A stretch of 64,000 bases of DNA from Manduca sexta (GCF_014839805.1 NC_051118.1:2356001-2420000), one strand, 5' to 3'. Counted from the stretch's first letter, positions 33,956-47,758 are shown. A program made the numbers and translations. The notes: generated from the sequence alone by a model not told the origin.

Positions 33956-34250
33956 AATAATATCAGCCCTGTATTATATACTTGCCGACTGCTGAACACG
34001 GGCCTCCTCTACTACTGAGAGGGATTAGGTTTTTGCGGATTGTTTGATTGCCAGTGCAGATTGGTAGACTTCACACACCTTCGAAATTCATATAGAGAAC
34101 TTCTCAGATGTGCAGGTTTTCTCACGATGTTTTCCTTCACCGTTAAAGCGAACGATAAATTCACAAAGAATACACACATGATTTTAGAAAAGTCAGAGGT
34201 GTGTGCCCTTTGGATTTGAACCTGCGGACATTCGTTTTGGCAGTCCGTTC
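33956..34250 (-). repeat. SINE-1 copy, split by the copia element
   Basis: Most of a minus-strand SINE-1. Its missing head (CCAACTAGGCTATCGCCG) is found at about 38720-38749, beyond the inserted element. Confidence 0.85.
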
Positions 34251-37200
34251 ACATCCAACTATCGGTATATGTTCTTAGTTATATTATAATAAAGTTAGTA
34301 AAATCATGTTATTGACATATGTGTTTATTTCTGATGTATAAGAGAAGTAACTATGGCAAACAAAATACAATTAGTTCTAAAATAGAACATATAAAAATAA
34401 TAAGTCACGACGAAGGTTACAATCTCCAACAGCCGCCCTAATCGCAGTTGTGACAGAAACAAAACAAATAAAATAATTAAGTTTCTAAACCTAAGTTAAC
34501 TACACATCGTTTGTGTGCTAGAGGTCCGAGGGCCTTCGTTAGTACATCAGCAGGCATATCGTTACTTCTTATATATTCTAACTTAACAATATTATTAGAT
34601 ACCTTTTCCCTAATAAAGTGAAACCTAGTATCTATATGCTTCGTCCTGCTGTGGTGTACAGGATTTCGAACAAGATTAATGGCACTTTGGCTGTCAGAAG
34701 CTAAGTTAACTGAACAAAGTATACCTGTTATCTCGTATATAAACCGACGTAAGTAACACGCTTCCTTCGTGGCAGACGCTAATGCCATATATTCTGACTC
34801 GGCCGAACTTAACGCAACAGTAGGTTGCTTCTTGGATTCCCATGATACTGGACCTCCACTTAACTTGTAAACATAACCGGTGTATGACCTTCTGTCGATT
34901 GGACAGTTTGCCCAGTCTGCGTCACAAAACCCTTTAAAGGTTCTCTATTCTTCCTGTAAACCAATGAATAGTTTAGGGTACCTTTTAGGTATTGCAGAAT
35001 CCTTTTAGCAGCATTCCAGTGTTCTTTAGTAAAACACGTATTAAATTGACTTAAATAGCTCGTGGCGTAAGCGATGTCTGGTCGTGTGTTTACCGCTAGA
35101 TACATGAGGCATCCTATTAAGTTTTGATAAGGATAAGACTCACCGACTTGACCATCCATTCTTTTTTCCATATTCTTTTAATTAATGGAGTATCCACGGC
35201 CTTACAATCCTTCATATTAAATTTTTCTAATATAGAAAGAATATAATTTCGCTGGTTCAACCTTATACTCTCGGAATCACTTTCAACTTGTAGTCCCAAA
35301 TAACATTTCAGTATTCCGAGATCTTTTAATGAAAAATATTTCGACAAATCATTCTTGACAGTGTCAAATGTCAAATCAGAATTAAAGAAGACTATTATGT
35401 CATCAACAAAGATTCCTAATATTACAAGTTCTTTACCAAAAGTTTAGTATACACACAAGGTTCGGAAGGAGTTCCTATGAAACCTATTTTAGAAAGCGTT
35501 TCATTTAACTTTTATTCCAAGCTCGCGGTGCCTGTTTAAGACCGTAAAGAGATTTCTTCAATAAACAAACTTTGTTTTCTTTTACCCTTTTCAATAAAAC
35601 CAAGAGGTTGCTCCATGAAAACTTCTTCTTCTAAATCTCCGTTAAGGAAAGCTGTATCGACATCTAAGTGCTTCATTCTCAACTTCATATCTGCAGCTAT
35701 CGACAAACAACGTGCGGAGGGAAGAATGACGAATCACTGGTGCGAACGTCTCCTTGTAGTCTACACTTTCAACTTGATGAAAACCTTTGACGACGAGTCT
35801 CGCTTTATACTTGATAATATTACCATAAGCATCCTTTTAATTTTGTAAATCCATTTACATGGTATAACCTTTTGTTAGGTCTATCTACTAAATTCCATGT
35901 ATGGAGTTTCCTTAAGGAACTATACTCATCAACCATAGCATGTTGCCACTTGAGCATCATCGGCATGAGTAGCTTCGTAATATGTCGTAGGTTCATTAGA
36001 ATCTACCATTGACGTATTGTAAGCTTTATAAAAATTTGTTGCTTTTCTATCTCTGGAAGGGTATCTGCGCTCAGGGTGCGATTCCTGTTCCAAATTCGCT
36101 GTCACTTCTTCCACACTAGGCATCCTTAAGTCACTGAGAGACTCTCGCTCTTCCAGAGTCACTGACTCTTTTGCACTTTCTAGATTTACTGGTAAAGTTG
36201 CTTCAGCCGCCGGGCTGATATTCTCATCACAGTCATAGAATTGACAGTCATGATCAAACTCAGACTCAATCTCTTTTTGCTCATCAAATAACAATATAGA
36301 TTCTGACTGTGCGACAGATTGCTTCTGCTTTAGCGCTGTAAAGCAATTTTCAAAAAGGTTGCATCTCTGGATATAATAACTTTTCGTGGGTTAGCAGGAT
36401 CCCTAAAAATATAAGTGCCTGGATTTTCAGAATAACCGACGAAAATTGCTTCCTGTGCCTTGACATCTAATTTCTTCCTGTGACACGAAGGTATATGGAC
36501 TAGAGCTCTACAACCAAACACTTTTTAGATGGCTAAGATCACCTTTTCGTCCATACCATTTGTCATAAGGAATTTGTCCACCTAAGGCTCGATGAGGAGA
36601 CCTATTCTTAAGGTAAATGGCAACTTGGAATGCATCTTCCCAGAATGCTTTCGGTAGTGAACTTTCAGCTAGCAACGTTCTTGCCTTTTCTGTAACCGAA
36701 CGATGGGTGCGTTCCGCTACTCCAACTTGCTGAGGACTATAAGGCGTCGTTGTTTGATGTTCAATACCTTTTGAAGCAAGATAATCAACAAACTCTTTAT
36801 TCACGAACTCCTTACCTCCATCAGTCCTAATTGCTTTAATTGTTTTATCTAACTGATTTTCAACAAAACATTGAAACACACAAAATATATCTTTGACTTC
36901 TGTTTTAGAAGAAATAAAATAAGCAAACACTTTTCGCGTATAATCGTCTACTATTGTCAACATATATCTATTTCCTTGAAAAGAAGTTGTAGACACCGGT
37001 CCCATCAAATCCATATGGATCAGTTCCAAAGGGAAGTAGCCCTATTAAACGCTAACCTTTTGAAAGGTTTTCTTGCTTGTTTACCTTCCACGCAAGCGAT
37101 ACAACTAGTTTTATCTACTCCTGTATACTTTATACCTACCTTGTGATTTTTCAGTTGGTTCATGCCTATACGACACAAATGTCCTAACCTTTTGTGCCAA

Positions 37201-38724
37201 ATTTGATAACTATCCTGACAGCCAGAGTGCACATCTTGTGTCAAAAAATTATCCGCCACATTCTCGGAAACATTTACAGTACCATCTAAAACGTACAGTC
37301 CACCACAGGGCGAGGCATGAGCAACAGATTCACCTGTAAAATTAAAAGTATCAGATTTATAAAAGTTACATCCATTTTTATCAAAACACAAATAAAACCC
37401 TTTTCAACAGTTTTATATACAGATAACAAACTAGCTTTCAAATCTGGTATATAAGCAACATCACTAATATTGTTGACCACGTTCTCGGGCGTGTTTATTG
37501 AAATATTTCCAATTCCGCAGCACTTAATCTGTTCTCCATTTGCGACAGTAACAGTACCTTGATTCTGTATCGAGATATTCTGAAACCAGTCCCGTCTAGA
37601 AGTCATGTGTCTAGTACAACCTGAATCTACATAAATTATGTCCTTTCTTGGGTTTCCAGAAGTATTAAGACTTGTAAATATCGTATCATTGGTATTTACC
37701 GCATTGCCTTTCTCCTTCTTGTTTCTCTGTGGACAGTCTGGTCTCTTATGTCCAGGTGTCTTGCACTCATAACAAACTATATTCTTCTTCATTGACTTAG
37801 GCTTCTTCTTCGCATGAAAGACAGAGTCTAATGATGTAGCCACATCTTTGGACATTTCATTAAGCAGTTTTGTTTTCACCAACTCTGTAGTCACGTCTAC
37901 ATTGCAATTTTCTAAAGCCATAATGAGAGGTTCATACCTTGGAGTTAGACCTCCCAAAAGTATTGCAGCAATAGACTTGTCCTCTATGACTACATCAATA
38001 TCCGCAAGATCCTGTGCGGTTGACATAACTGCGTTAATATATAGTTCAATATTTTTGAACTCTGATAGACTCAACCTGTACAGTCTACGCTCCAAAATAA
38101 TCTTCGTCCTATTCCCTTATCTTCAAAGGCTTTTGCAAACAAGTCCATGCCTCAGATGCAGTTTTCGCACATCTTATATGGGTTATCGCTGCACCTTCTA
38201 CTGATAAGCATATCTTTGCTAATGCCTTTGCGTCTTTGCGTACCTTTGTAGAGGCAGGGGTTGTGTCTCCATCTCGGTATCCACTAATTGTTTCCCCATA
38301 AATCCTCATGGATAAGGTAATTTCGCATCTTGAACTTCCAAGTCGGATATCCATCTTTTATCCTCAAACAAGGAAATAGTAGATGTGATCGACGCAGGGA
38401 ATTTTTCATACTCGAAACATCTCCAGATTCATGTGACATTTTCAGACTATTACTATTTCCTAGTCACACAAAAAAATATATACAACTTTATTTTACTAAA
38501 AAACGTGAAAAAATCTAAGAACTAAGCGTTCGTGCTGATAACGTGTTGTAAATATGGTATATGTTCTTAGTAATTAAATAAAGTTAGTAAAAAGATGTTA
38601 TTGACATGAGTGTTTATTTCGGACTAAAGAGAAGTAACTATGGCAAACAAAATACAATTAGTTCTAAAAATAGAACATATAAAAATAATAAGTCACGACG
38701 AAGGTTACAATCTCCAACACGTTC
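34246..38724 (-). mobile_element. Ty1/copia LTR retrotransposon, degenerate, inserted in a SINE-1
   Basis: The 5' LTR is 38719-38544 (176 bp, TGTTG...CAACA ends); the 3' LTR ends at 34431 and matches it except at its outer end near 34251-34264. CGTTC lies outside both ends (34246-34250 and 38720-38724), a 5-bp target duplication. In transcript order, the coding remnants are Gag (38354-38109, 38095-37286) with a CCHC knuckle (CYECKTPGHKRPDC), protease (VDSGCTRHM), GAG-pre-integrase (HKRLGHL), integrase core (37029-36508; TDGGKEF), reverse transcriptase (FVDD near 35400-35415) and RNase H (SDSQSAINL near 34700). Frames are broken in many places, so the copy is inactive. A candidate primer-binding site (GTTATCAGCACGAAC) follows the 5' LTR. 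Confidence 0.92.
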
Positions 38725-38759
38725 CACATCCAACTAGGCTATCGCCGTTTTACTTACTT

Positions 38760-39406
38760 GATATATATCGTTATATTATAACCAAATTACACAAAATTAT
38801 TGTAAATTATAGCCTATGTGTTATTCTGATGTATAACCAATATTACTGTAAAGTTACAACCAAATCCGTTTAGTAGTTTTTTCGTGAAAGAGGAACAAAC
38901 GTACATACATTCATCCTCATAAACTTTCGAATTTATAATATTACTAAGGGCATGTTTCACAAGTTTCAAGTAACTTTTATTTGACAGTTATCGTATTAAA
39001 CAATAATATAGTACATATATATCGATGGCTAATGTAGCTAGTACTCATTTTACACCATTTGTTTAATTTTAAACATTTGACATTTTGATATGACAGTGAC
39101 TACATTAGTATGTAAAATGATTGCAATCTTTGCAAGAGATTAAGGCTGCGCCCCTTGGTCTAAACACTTCAAATACTTAAAATATGTGTTTTCGTTGTCT
39201 GTCAAAACATAATCTATCTAGATAAGATCACAAACATCATTTGAACTACAGATAAGAGTGACGCACGCTGCAAACAAAAAAGTACTCGGACAAAAAATAG
39301 CAATGCTCAAACTTTTGGATAAAAAAGCCGACTTCTTAAGATGTTCTCTGCAGCAATACAACACGCTTATTGTATTTTTATCAGCTATCTACCGGAATGA
39401 AATATA
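38760..39406. other. AT-rich intergenic DNA up to the first gap
   Basis: Only a common repeat fragment (about 38855-38945, GAAAGAGGAACAAACGTACA) is recognised. Confidence 0.5.
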
Positions 39407-39906
39407 NNNNNNNNNNNNNNNNNNNNNNNNNNNNNNNNNNNNNNNNNNNNNNNNNNNNNNNNNNNNNNNNNNNNNNNNNNNNNNNNNNNNNNNNNNNNNN
39501 NNNNNNNNNNNNNNNNNNNNNNNNNNNNNNNNNNNNNNNNNNNNNNNNNNNNNNNNNNNNNNNNNNNNNNNNNNNNNNNNNNNNNNNNNNNNNNNNNNNN
39601 NNNNNNNNNNNNNNNNNNNNNNNNNNNNNNNNNNNNNNNNNNNNNNNNNNNNNNNNNNNNNNNNNNNNNNNNNNNNNNNNNNNNNNNNNNNNNNNNNNNN
39701 NNNNNNNNNNNNNNNNNNNNNNNNNNNNNNNNNNNNNNNNNNNNNNNNNNNNNNNNNNNNNNNNNNNNNNNNNNNNNNNNNNNNNNNNNNNNNNNNNNNN
39801 NNNNNNNNNNNNNNNNNNNNNNNNNNNNNNNNNNNNNNNNNNNNNNNNNNNNNNNNNNNNNNNNNNNNNNNNNNNNNNNNNNNNNNNNNNNNNNNNNNNN
39901 NNNNNN
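39407..39906. other. Assembly gap (500 N)
   Basis: Exactly 500 N, so probably a placeholder. Reading frames across it have no meaning. Confidence 0.99.
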
Positions 39907-40130
39907 CAAAAAACCGTGAATTCTGGCAGATGTCACCGCGCGGCGCCGCACAAAAAATTGCGCGCGAAAAGAACCTTTCTTTCAACGGGCGCTAGCGCAG
40001 ATGGTGCACATTATAGTCTGAAATCTGAACGCGTTAATGGAGGACGTAAGCACACGTATAACACCATGGCGCTATAGATCGATGTACGCATAAGCATGTA
40101 CCAAAACTTCCTCATTGTTTCGAATTAATT

Positions 40131-40312
40131 AAAATAATAATATTAGTCTTGTATTATATACTGTCCCACTGCTGGACAGGCTTCGTCTACTACTGAGATG
40201 GATTAGGCCTTAGCCTACCAAACAGGCCTAAGGCAGATTGATTGGAAGACTTAACAAACCCTCAAAATCCCTATAGAGAACTTCTCAGCTATGCAGATTT
40301 CCTCACGAAATT
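40131..40312 (-). repeat. SINE-1 fragment, diverged
   Basis: GTATTATATACTGTCCCACT tail and AGAGAACTTCTCAGC core; the tRNA-like head is missing. Confidence 0.75.
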
Positions 40313-43300
40313 CAATGAGTCAAAGTAGGTTTTAAAATGGATACCAGATCATTAAATCGCTGCTTGAATTCAAAACTACCACAAATGAAAATTATACTTT
40401 TTTACAGGAGAGCTAATTAAAGAAAAAAAAATCATTTTATCTGATTCTTTGTTATTTTATAAAAAATATAGTATGAATATTATATATACTTAGAAGCGTA
40501 TTTTTAAGCTGCATTAAATGTTTTAAGTGGTTTTGTGATCTACTGAATGCTAGAGGAGATATAAGCATATAAGTTACTTTTGAATATAAAAAAAATGTTT
40601 GAAATATACTAAATATGGGAGAAAACAACCACAAATCAAAAAATAATTATATTAATTATGCTTCTCTATAAAATGTTTAAGAAATACAATAAAAGTCACC
40701 GTGCAATATAATAAAATAACTAAAATGCTATCTAAAACTTAAAACCAATCAAAGTTTTCCTCAAATTAACAAATAAAAAACTTCGAAAGTGTTGTAAAAT
40801 AATCAATAAATATTTTTTAAGTTCCATTCAAACAATGTAAACATAAAAGAAAATGTATAAAATTGGCCAAGCTAATTATCAAAAGTAACGAAAGATTTTT
40901 AAAACTTACCATAAGACAAAAACTTTACAAATATCAAGAAAATATTTAAAACTTTTAAACAAAATTCTTTGCCATTATGCTGTAACTTTAAAATCAACAA
41001 TATTATTATTAAAACGTTATCTTATTACCATAATAGTATATTAAATGCAATTAGGACATGAGATGACAGGATATGATGCATATGAGACCACAAAATCACA
41101 ACAATTTGAAAATTATAAACACATTAAAACGTGTAAGTCTTTTCAATTTGCTTAACCTAGTATGTGAACACTCAATACTCACTGTGTCTCTCTTAATTTA
41201 AATATCGTCCTCGCAGATTTGCAAGGAACGATTCATAGTATTTTCGAATAAAATTTCTATTATAAAATCACGTGTAAGTTCTTCAACTATATAAGGCGAA
41301 GCTTTAATTCTTGCAGTTTTAAATATCGTTACGTATTAATTAGGTACATAAATGGGCGAAGATTTTAATGCTCGAATTATATACTTTTGGATAGTAGAAT
41401 GAACTGCATCTCCTTCGTTTTGTGTGTGATCCTTAATCAAAAAGTTATGCGTAATACTTCATATATGAAATGATTTATTTGAACCCGTAAATTGATATAC
41501 ATTATTTAGATTCCGCCAATATTAACTCTTCCACCAGTTCGGAAAGTAGTTCTCACCAAAGAAGAACGGGTAAGAAACTCTGGTGTTGCTCTTTTCAAAA
41601 TCAGTTTAAGGTATAAACTACAGTACAGTATTTTGCTGATTTTTAGAGCAGTTCATTTAAAACTAGTAATATATATAATATAAACCAGAGGGTTCAGGTT
41701 CAAGAGATAATTATTGTAGTCTGTTTTGAATTGTTCTGTTCTGAATCACTTAAAGCTAGCTTAAAGGTGTTTCCTATTTTGAAGAGAAATTTGAACTGGA
41801 ACTGGTCGAACTCGTAGACTCAGAAGTGTCGCTATCATACTGATTTTGTAGAACAACTAAGTTTGGTTTTCTTTTTAAACGCTTATCATCAAGTACAACC
41901 TGCGACCGTGCTGACTATCAGGAATACAATTACTCTCAAAAGACGCATTGAGGACAAATCTGGTTCTTCCAATATTGACTAGTTTGCGGTTGTTTTTCCT
42001 AGTTTTGAACATTTTCGCTTTGACTTCTGCTGTTATATTTTAACATTTTGAGTAATATATATTCTCTTCTACTCATTTTATAAAAAATAAAAACTATAAA
42101 TTATGAAGTAATGGCTTATTTACACCTACCTCGCTCCTTTTGAATAATCATGTCGAGGTGACGGTTCAAAAAGGACCTAGCGTTTTCAAAAATATTAAAT
42201 TCATAAAGTAGCATAAACAGAATAGCTAATAAACAGGAAATCAATTGCCTTAAGACGAAATTGATTTATTTAACATTAATACCTACGTAATAGTAGTAAT
42301 ATAATACCTAAAAACATACCTAACAAAATTTTTTTATAATCACAATAATTATAATCCCTGGCACAAAAAAATGCTAAAGTGATGTAATTCAAAACATGAC
42401 TTTATCACTGAACCTATGTTTAAATATGTATTAATGTAAGAATATAAGCAAAACTAGTGTAAGTCTGAATAAGGCCCTTTTGGTTTGAAGTGATAATAAT
42501 AGGAAGTAGTTGTTATTATTCAAAATAAACTATTTTAAATAGCGTATTTATATTAAATAACTTAATGCAAAATGAACACATTGTCTCATAAGGTTATTTT
42601 ATTTAAAATATTAAAGTTTATTTAGCTATATTTTTTGTGCAAAACTACCAGTTTTGAAATATGGTTCTTTTGATATAAAAATAGTGTCATACTTACGTGT
42701 ATTCTTTATTCAAAACTAAAGTATTCCGATATATTATTGTTTTTTGTATAAAATTAATGCGTATCGCAGATTAATTTTCGAGATATGGTACCGTTTGCAT
42801 AAAAGAAATGTGCTTTCAGTTCAGTTGTCGACGCGTAAATGGCAATATGGTGGTTTAGATCATATTTTGCGTGTTAAAAACGAAAATTCGAAACAAACGG
42901 TTGCGTTGTTTAGTACTTTAAAATGCAAAATCAGTGAGCGTCTTTTTTATATATTAAAGGTTGTATTTTTGCAATAAAAACATTTTTGTTTTTTTTTTTA
43001 TTTGTGGCACTTTTGAATTCAAGCAGCGAAATGTATACAGACATTTATAATATTAAAGAATTAGTCCGGATGTTGTTTTAGGATTGAATGCTTAACAGAA
43101 AACTGTCGTTTTTGTACTCTAACCGAAAGTAAAGAATGTACCCAAAATTACTTATTTCTTCTTCTTTTTCAGTACTTCAAGTTTAAAATAATACGCCTTA
43201 ATCTGCATTTCCATAGTATGTATGTATGTACGTTCCTACAGTTCTGTAGGTAGAATGTTCAATGTGCGTTGCGTGCTTTGGGACTAAAAAATCCGCGGCG

Positions 43301-43559
43301 GACTTTTAGCGCGCCATGCAGACTTCATGTGCGTCGCGAACAAATAAAGGTAAATAAAAGTCTGCGCTGCACCTAATGATTTCTTAGATCTATATTTGTT
43401 AGATATCGAAATAAAACTAGTTTTCGGAATTAATCCCGGTTTTTCCAATGTATACTTCAATATCGGTCAAGACTGTGACCTCATTCTGCGTAGATCGACC
43501 GTCATCAGCAAATAAAATTATATTTATAATTATAGTGAAATGTAGGTAGATACTGTAAT
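40313..43559. other. Very AT-rich intergenic DNA, no gene seen
   Basis: No exon, RNA gene or intact element recognised. A short repeat at about 41525-41640 (GAAACTCTGGTGTTGCT) is shared with 44085-44175. Confidence 0.5.
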
Positions 43560-43690
43560 TTTGACTTTTTGGATGACGAACACCTCAGTCTCTCCCATGA
43601 CCATGAAGATTGCAGTCTTCGAAACGTCGGGAGAATATTGTGACGTAAAAAATAGCGATAAAATCCGAAAATTAGTTTTATTTAAATTAT
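43560..43690. repeat. Dispersed repeat (CAGTCTTCGAAACGTCGGGAG family)
   Basis: Shares GCAGTCTTCGAAACGTCGGG and AGCGATAAAATCCGAAAA with 8890-9010. Confidence 0.6.
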
Positions 43691-43859
43691 AATTAATGTT
43701 AAGAAAACGAATACATATAAAATAATTATATTATATAACTATAAACAACAGTGAATTTATTGTTAAATATAGTTAGTGAAAATAAGGCTGATTAGAAATA
43801 AGTAATAAATCAAAACCAAATGTTGAGTAATCAATGATTTTGTCTTTTTTTAAGTGGGC

Positions 43860-44175
43860 ATGGAAATGTCACCCTACTCCACTAGATGGCAAGTGGAGTG
43901 GGATCTAATAGAATGTCGCCTGACGAGAAATGATTAACCGTCGACAGTCGAGACAATTATGCCGGCCTGTTGGAACTGGATATACACAGACTGATCCCGG
44001 AACACGACACACTAATGTGGGTAACTATAACGGGTTTTATAACTTCGAGTGACAAGAAAAAAATATGTTACTATTTAAAACGCTCGCCTGAGCAACACTT
44101 CTCACCAGAGAAGAACGGACAAGAAACTCTGGTGTTGCTTTCAAAATCAGTTTAAAGCATAAACTACAGTGCAAG
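43860..44175. repeat. Dispersed repeat (GGCCTGTTGGAAC family) with attached AGAAACTCTGG repeat
   Basis: Inverted relative to the 6935-7215 copy: GACAATTATGCCGGCCTGTT and ACTGGATATACACAG. It is followed by AAGAAACTCTGGTGTTGCT, as at 41570. Confidence 0.6.
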
Positions 44176-44489
44176 ATACTGGGAAAAAATATAATTCGTT
44201 TTTAATTTTTGTTCATTAATATACTCGCAAAATAGGTAATAAATATTTTTGTTAATTCCCAAACGAGTACACAACTCTCTCAGGAATCATAAAATAATTT
44301 GGAATCGCCATTTTGTAACGTCCGCCATATTGGATTAAAAATGGTGGCTATTAAATAATTGAGCCTTGTCACGAAAACCAAACGTGTGTGCCCAATTTCA
44401 GCCCGATAGATTCAGTGGAAGTGGGTGAAATATTGATTGCAAAATTCCAGAACATATACACATATGAAGTTAAACGCTTCTAATAATAA

Positions 44490-44710
44490 ATCTTACTAAT
44501 ATTATAAATACGAAAGTTTGTGAGGATGGATGTATGTTTGTTTCTCTTTCACGTAAAAACTACCAAAAGCATTTGGATGAAACTTTATAGAAATATTGGT
44601 TATACATCAGAATAACACATGGGCTACAATTTATAATAGTTTTGTGTAATTTAGTCATAATATCCCGGAAACCTTTTTACGCGAGCGAAGCCGCGAGCAA
44701 AAGCTAGTTA
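44490..44710 (-). repeat. Common non-LTR-tail-like repeat
   Basis: Ends GCGAGCGAAGCCGCGAGC then AAAAGCTAG, the reverse of the 10050-10310 start. Confidence 0.55.
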
Positions 44711-45046
44711 ATTATAATAATAACATCTGTGGTTCTGAGTAGTTAAAATAATCTATTTTTCAGATCTAACAATGTTAGAATAGTATAATAAAATCATAAA
44801 AAAATTAAAGGCTCATAATAGTAAATAAAAACCTGTGTGACGCAAATGTTTTACGCGGATTCGTAAGTCGGCCTTATGTGAAAAAATTAGAACTAGCAAT
44901 AATAAAAAAATACCAACTTCAAACTAAATAGGTGCTATAAATTAAAAATAATTTGTGTTTTGCTTGTTTTGTTTATTATTTTTCATGCTGATTTCGCACG
45001 CGTTATGTTTTTTGTGCTTTTGTTAATGCCTAGCAAAGAGTTCTAA

Positions 45047-45345
45047 GACTATATAGACCGGACATTGGAAAGATTGTCATACAAATTTGCGCTCATGCGA
45101 TGGTTATTCAATCTACCGTGAAATAGCAAAACATTAAAATACTTCATATAGTGATTTGGAAATTTTTAATACACATATATTTTCTGTAAATATATTATTT
45201 TCGTATTAATATCTAAGGACGCTGTGACATCTTGTCACACGGACATTTCAAATGGGACAGTGACTTATTACCAATTAGTAATAACTTTTGGGAGCACTTT
45301 TGGCCCCTGATGTCCGTCTATAACTGAATATACTGTTTAATGTCT
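45047..45345 (+). repeat. Dispersed repeat (AAAGAGTTCTAAGACTATATAG family)
   Basis: Close to 54288-54593 and 20262-20590: GACATTGGAAAGATTGTCAT and GACGCTGTGACATCTTGTC. Confidence 0.7.
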
Positions 45346-45389
45346 TTCATGCCTAATAATATGATAATTTTATTGTATACTATAAAAAA

Positions 45390-45705
45390 GCAGCGATAGC
45401 CTAGTTGGTTGTGGAACGGACTGCCGAGACAAATGTCCGCAGGTTCAAAATTCAAAATCCCAAGGGCACACGCCTCTGACTTTTCTAAAAATTATGTGTG
45501 TATTCTTTGTGAATTATCGCTTGCTGTAACGGTGAAGGAAAACATCGAGAGGAAACCTGCATACCTGAGAAGTTCTCTATAGGAATTTCGAGGGTATGTG
45601 AAGTCTACCAACTCGCACTAGACCAGCGTGGTGGGCTAAGGCCTAATCCCTCTCAGTAGTACAGGAGGCCCATGCCCAGCAGTGGGACAGTATACAATAT
45701 ATATA
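45390..45705 (+). repeat. SINE-1 copy, near full length
   Basis: GCAGCGATAGCCTAGTTGG start, GGTGAAGGAAAACATCGAG core and GTGGGACAGTATACAATA end. Confidence 0.85.
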
Positions 45706-46635
45706 TATGTTTGTTATGTTTTATATAATTGCGTAAGCAGCTCTTATGTGACGCATTTACACGAGTTTATTTTTTTATTTTTTTATTACTGGCTTCGACT
45801 CTGGATAATTAATTGTACTACATAACATAATTATAGTAATTGTATTTTTTTATTTTATAATAAACAAAGCTCATTTTTTGCATTATAATTATTTTGAAGT
45901 AAGTGTTATGCTTAGCAAAAATGTATTTTTTTAGTGATTAATGCAATAAAGTTTTTTTTTTATGAGTGAAGGGAAAGCAGTCTTTTGACAAATGAGATAG
46001 AAATTAATTGTCAATTACAAGCTTACACCAATTAATTAAAAAACAAATAAGTATGTGTGTGTAATACACACAAGGCAGAAGTAAAACTTCTGAAAAATAG
46101 ATTTATTATATAATGGTATTAAGATAAATGTAACCTTTATTACTTTTGTATATAGTCCATTGAAATGTTACATTTTTTAGGCCTTACCTTACGTTTTTTA
46201 GAGGACGCAATTTTATTTTTTTGAAGTGTAGGGGGGGTCAGTCTAAAGCTAAAACCAAGTTTGTGGGGTCGCCACCCTTGTCCACGGCCGCCATCTTGAA
46301 AATAGGGGTTGAAATGGTTTTTACGATGTATCTCTTAAACTATTTATCTGACAAAAAAAATGTATAAACATTTTTTGTTGCAAATTAAATTCTCTACAAC
46401 TTTGGTCTAGTAACTTTTTGTCTTAGAACTATAAATAAAAAAGTTATAAGCGAAAATATTAAGAAATTCAATGTCAATGTTCTAATGTCGTTGCAATGTC
46501 AATTGCAACGATATCAGAACGTGTGTTTATAAGGTTCATAATACTTTTTTTGTACTCTCATTAATACCCAAATACCCAAGGGACCATTAGGGAACAAAAG
46601 AACATCTGCCTGCTATTATTATTATTATTTCTAAC

Positions 46636-47574
46636 TAGTGACGTAACGAATATTCGCATTCGCATTCGCATTCGCGAATATTCGCATATTTTTGGATATT
46701 CGCATTCGCATTCGCATTCGCAAAATTCGCAAAATGTTTTGCGAATGTCAATATCAGAAAAAAAAATTGAAGATAATAGTAGACTGCCTTGGTGGCATAG
46801 TTCTACTGCATGTGCGGTACGGCAGTGCTCTAAGATCCTGGGTTCGAATCCCGGATCGGGCAAAGTGATATTTGGGTTTTTCTGCTCAGTATCAGCCCGG
46901 AGTGTGAAATTTGTGCCCGACATGGCGATAGGCTCGCCCCTGTCACACTATTAGACGGAACACACTTGGCGAAAAGTGGGTGCCCTGGTTGCGCCTCTGC
47001 ATATCCCTTCCGAGATAATATTCGTAATACTGTGTGTGTGTAATAGTAGGTTAATAAAAACAAAATCTAAACTAAAACAATATTCTTCTACAATAAACTA
47101 TAAATATAGTCTAAACAAACAAACAAAAATTATAGACTCTCAAAGAAAAATACCTCTCTTTCTTAAAACATACCAATTAATTAACTATTTTTACCATGTT
47201 TTAAGTTAGTAATTAAACTTGAGTAGAGGAATATTAAACTTTAAAAATAAACAAAATTATTTCGTTTACTTTAATAAAGCTTAAAAATGTAATTCTCATT
47301 AGAACTTGTAACACATTAGCAACTAAGAAATTAAAAGCAATTGAAAGAAACAAAAACAAATTCTTCTATAATTTTTTTATCAGTCTTTACATAACTTTCT
47401 AATGTTAAGATAATTATCACCTTAGATAATAATAAAATTTAGATAATCATCATAGAAAATTGGCGCCAAATTTGAACAAAAACTAAACATTCGCATTCGC
47501 ATTCGCGAATGTCGGTAGCAGATATTCGCATTCGCATTCGCGAATGTTCAAAAAATGACATTCGTACATCACTA
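46636..47574. mobile_element. hAT-like element with perfect 8-bp TSD, nested in the foldback element
   Basis: 939 bp. Ends TAGTGACGTAACGAAT and ATTCGTACATCACTA are inverted repeats. TTTCTAAC is duplicated exactly at 46628-46635 and 47575-47582; removing the insert restores the arm as seen in the other arm. Both subterminal regions carry runs of the hexamer CATTCG. It contains a SINE-2 and no transposase. Confidence 0.88.
46783..47045 (+). repeat. SINE-2 copy inside the nested hAT-like element
   Basis: Starts GACTGCCTTGGTGGCATAG, has B-box GGTTCGAATCCCGGATCGGG and ends with a (TG)n run. Confidence 0.85.
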
Positions 47575-47758
47575 TTTCTAACCTCTCTTATTGTAAGAAT
47601 AGCTGATAATATTATGTTGAAGTTGTCGTTCAACTTATATCTTTTAGTTGTGCTACATATTTCTGTACGTGCGGATGTATTTTATTCAGTTTTTAATTCT
47701 ACAGACGATTTCGAATGATTTTAGACACGATTTTAACTTTAGTGAAAACTTTTTTTTT

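Noticed and set aside
39258..40077. Long open frames across 39407-39906
   Set aside because: They consist almost wholly of N and only reflect the assembly gap; the same holds for frames across 59590-60089.
46561..46923. Open frame with a Cys/Glu and Met/Arg repeat (CECECEY)
   Set aside because: It is a translation of the CATTCG hexamer run plus the antisense of a SINE-2; no start context or conserved domain.
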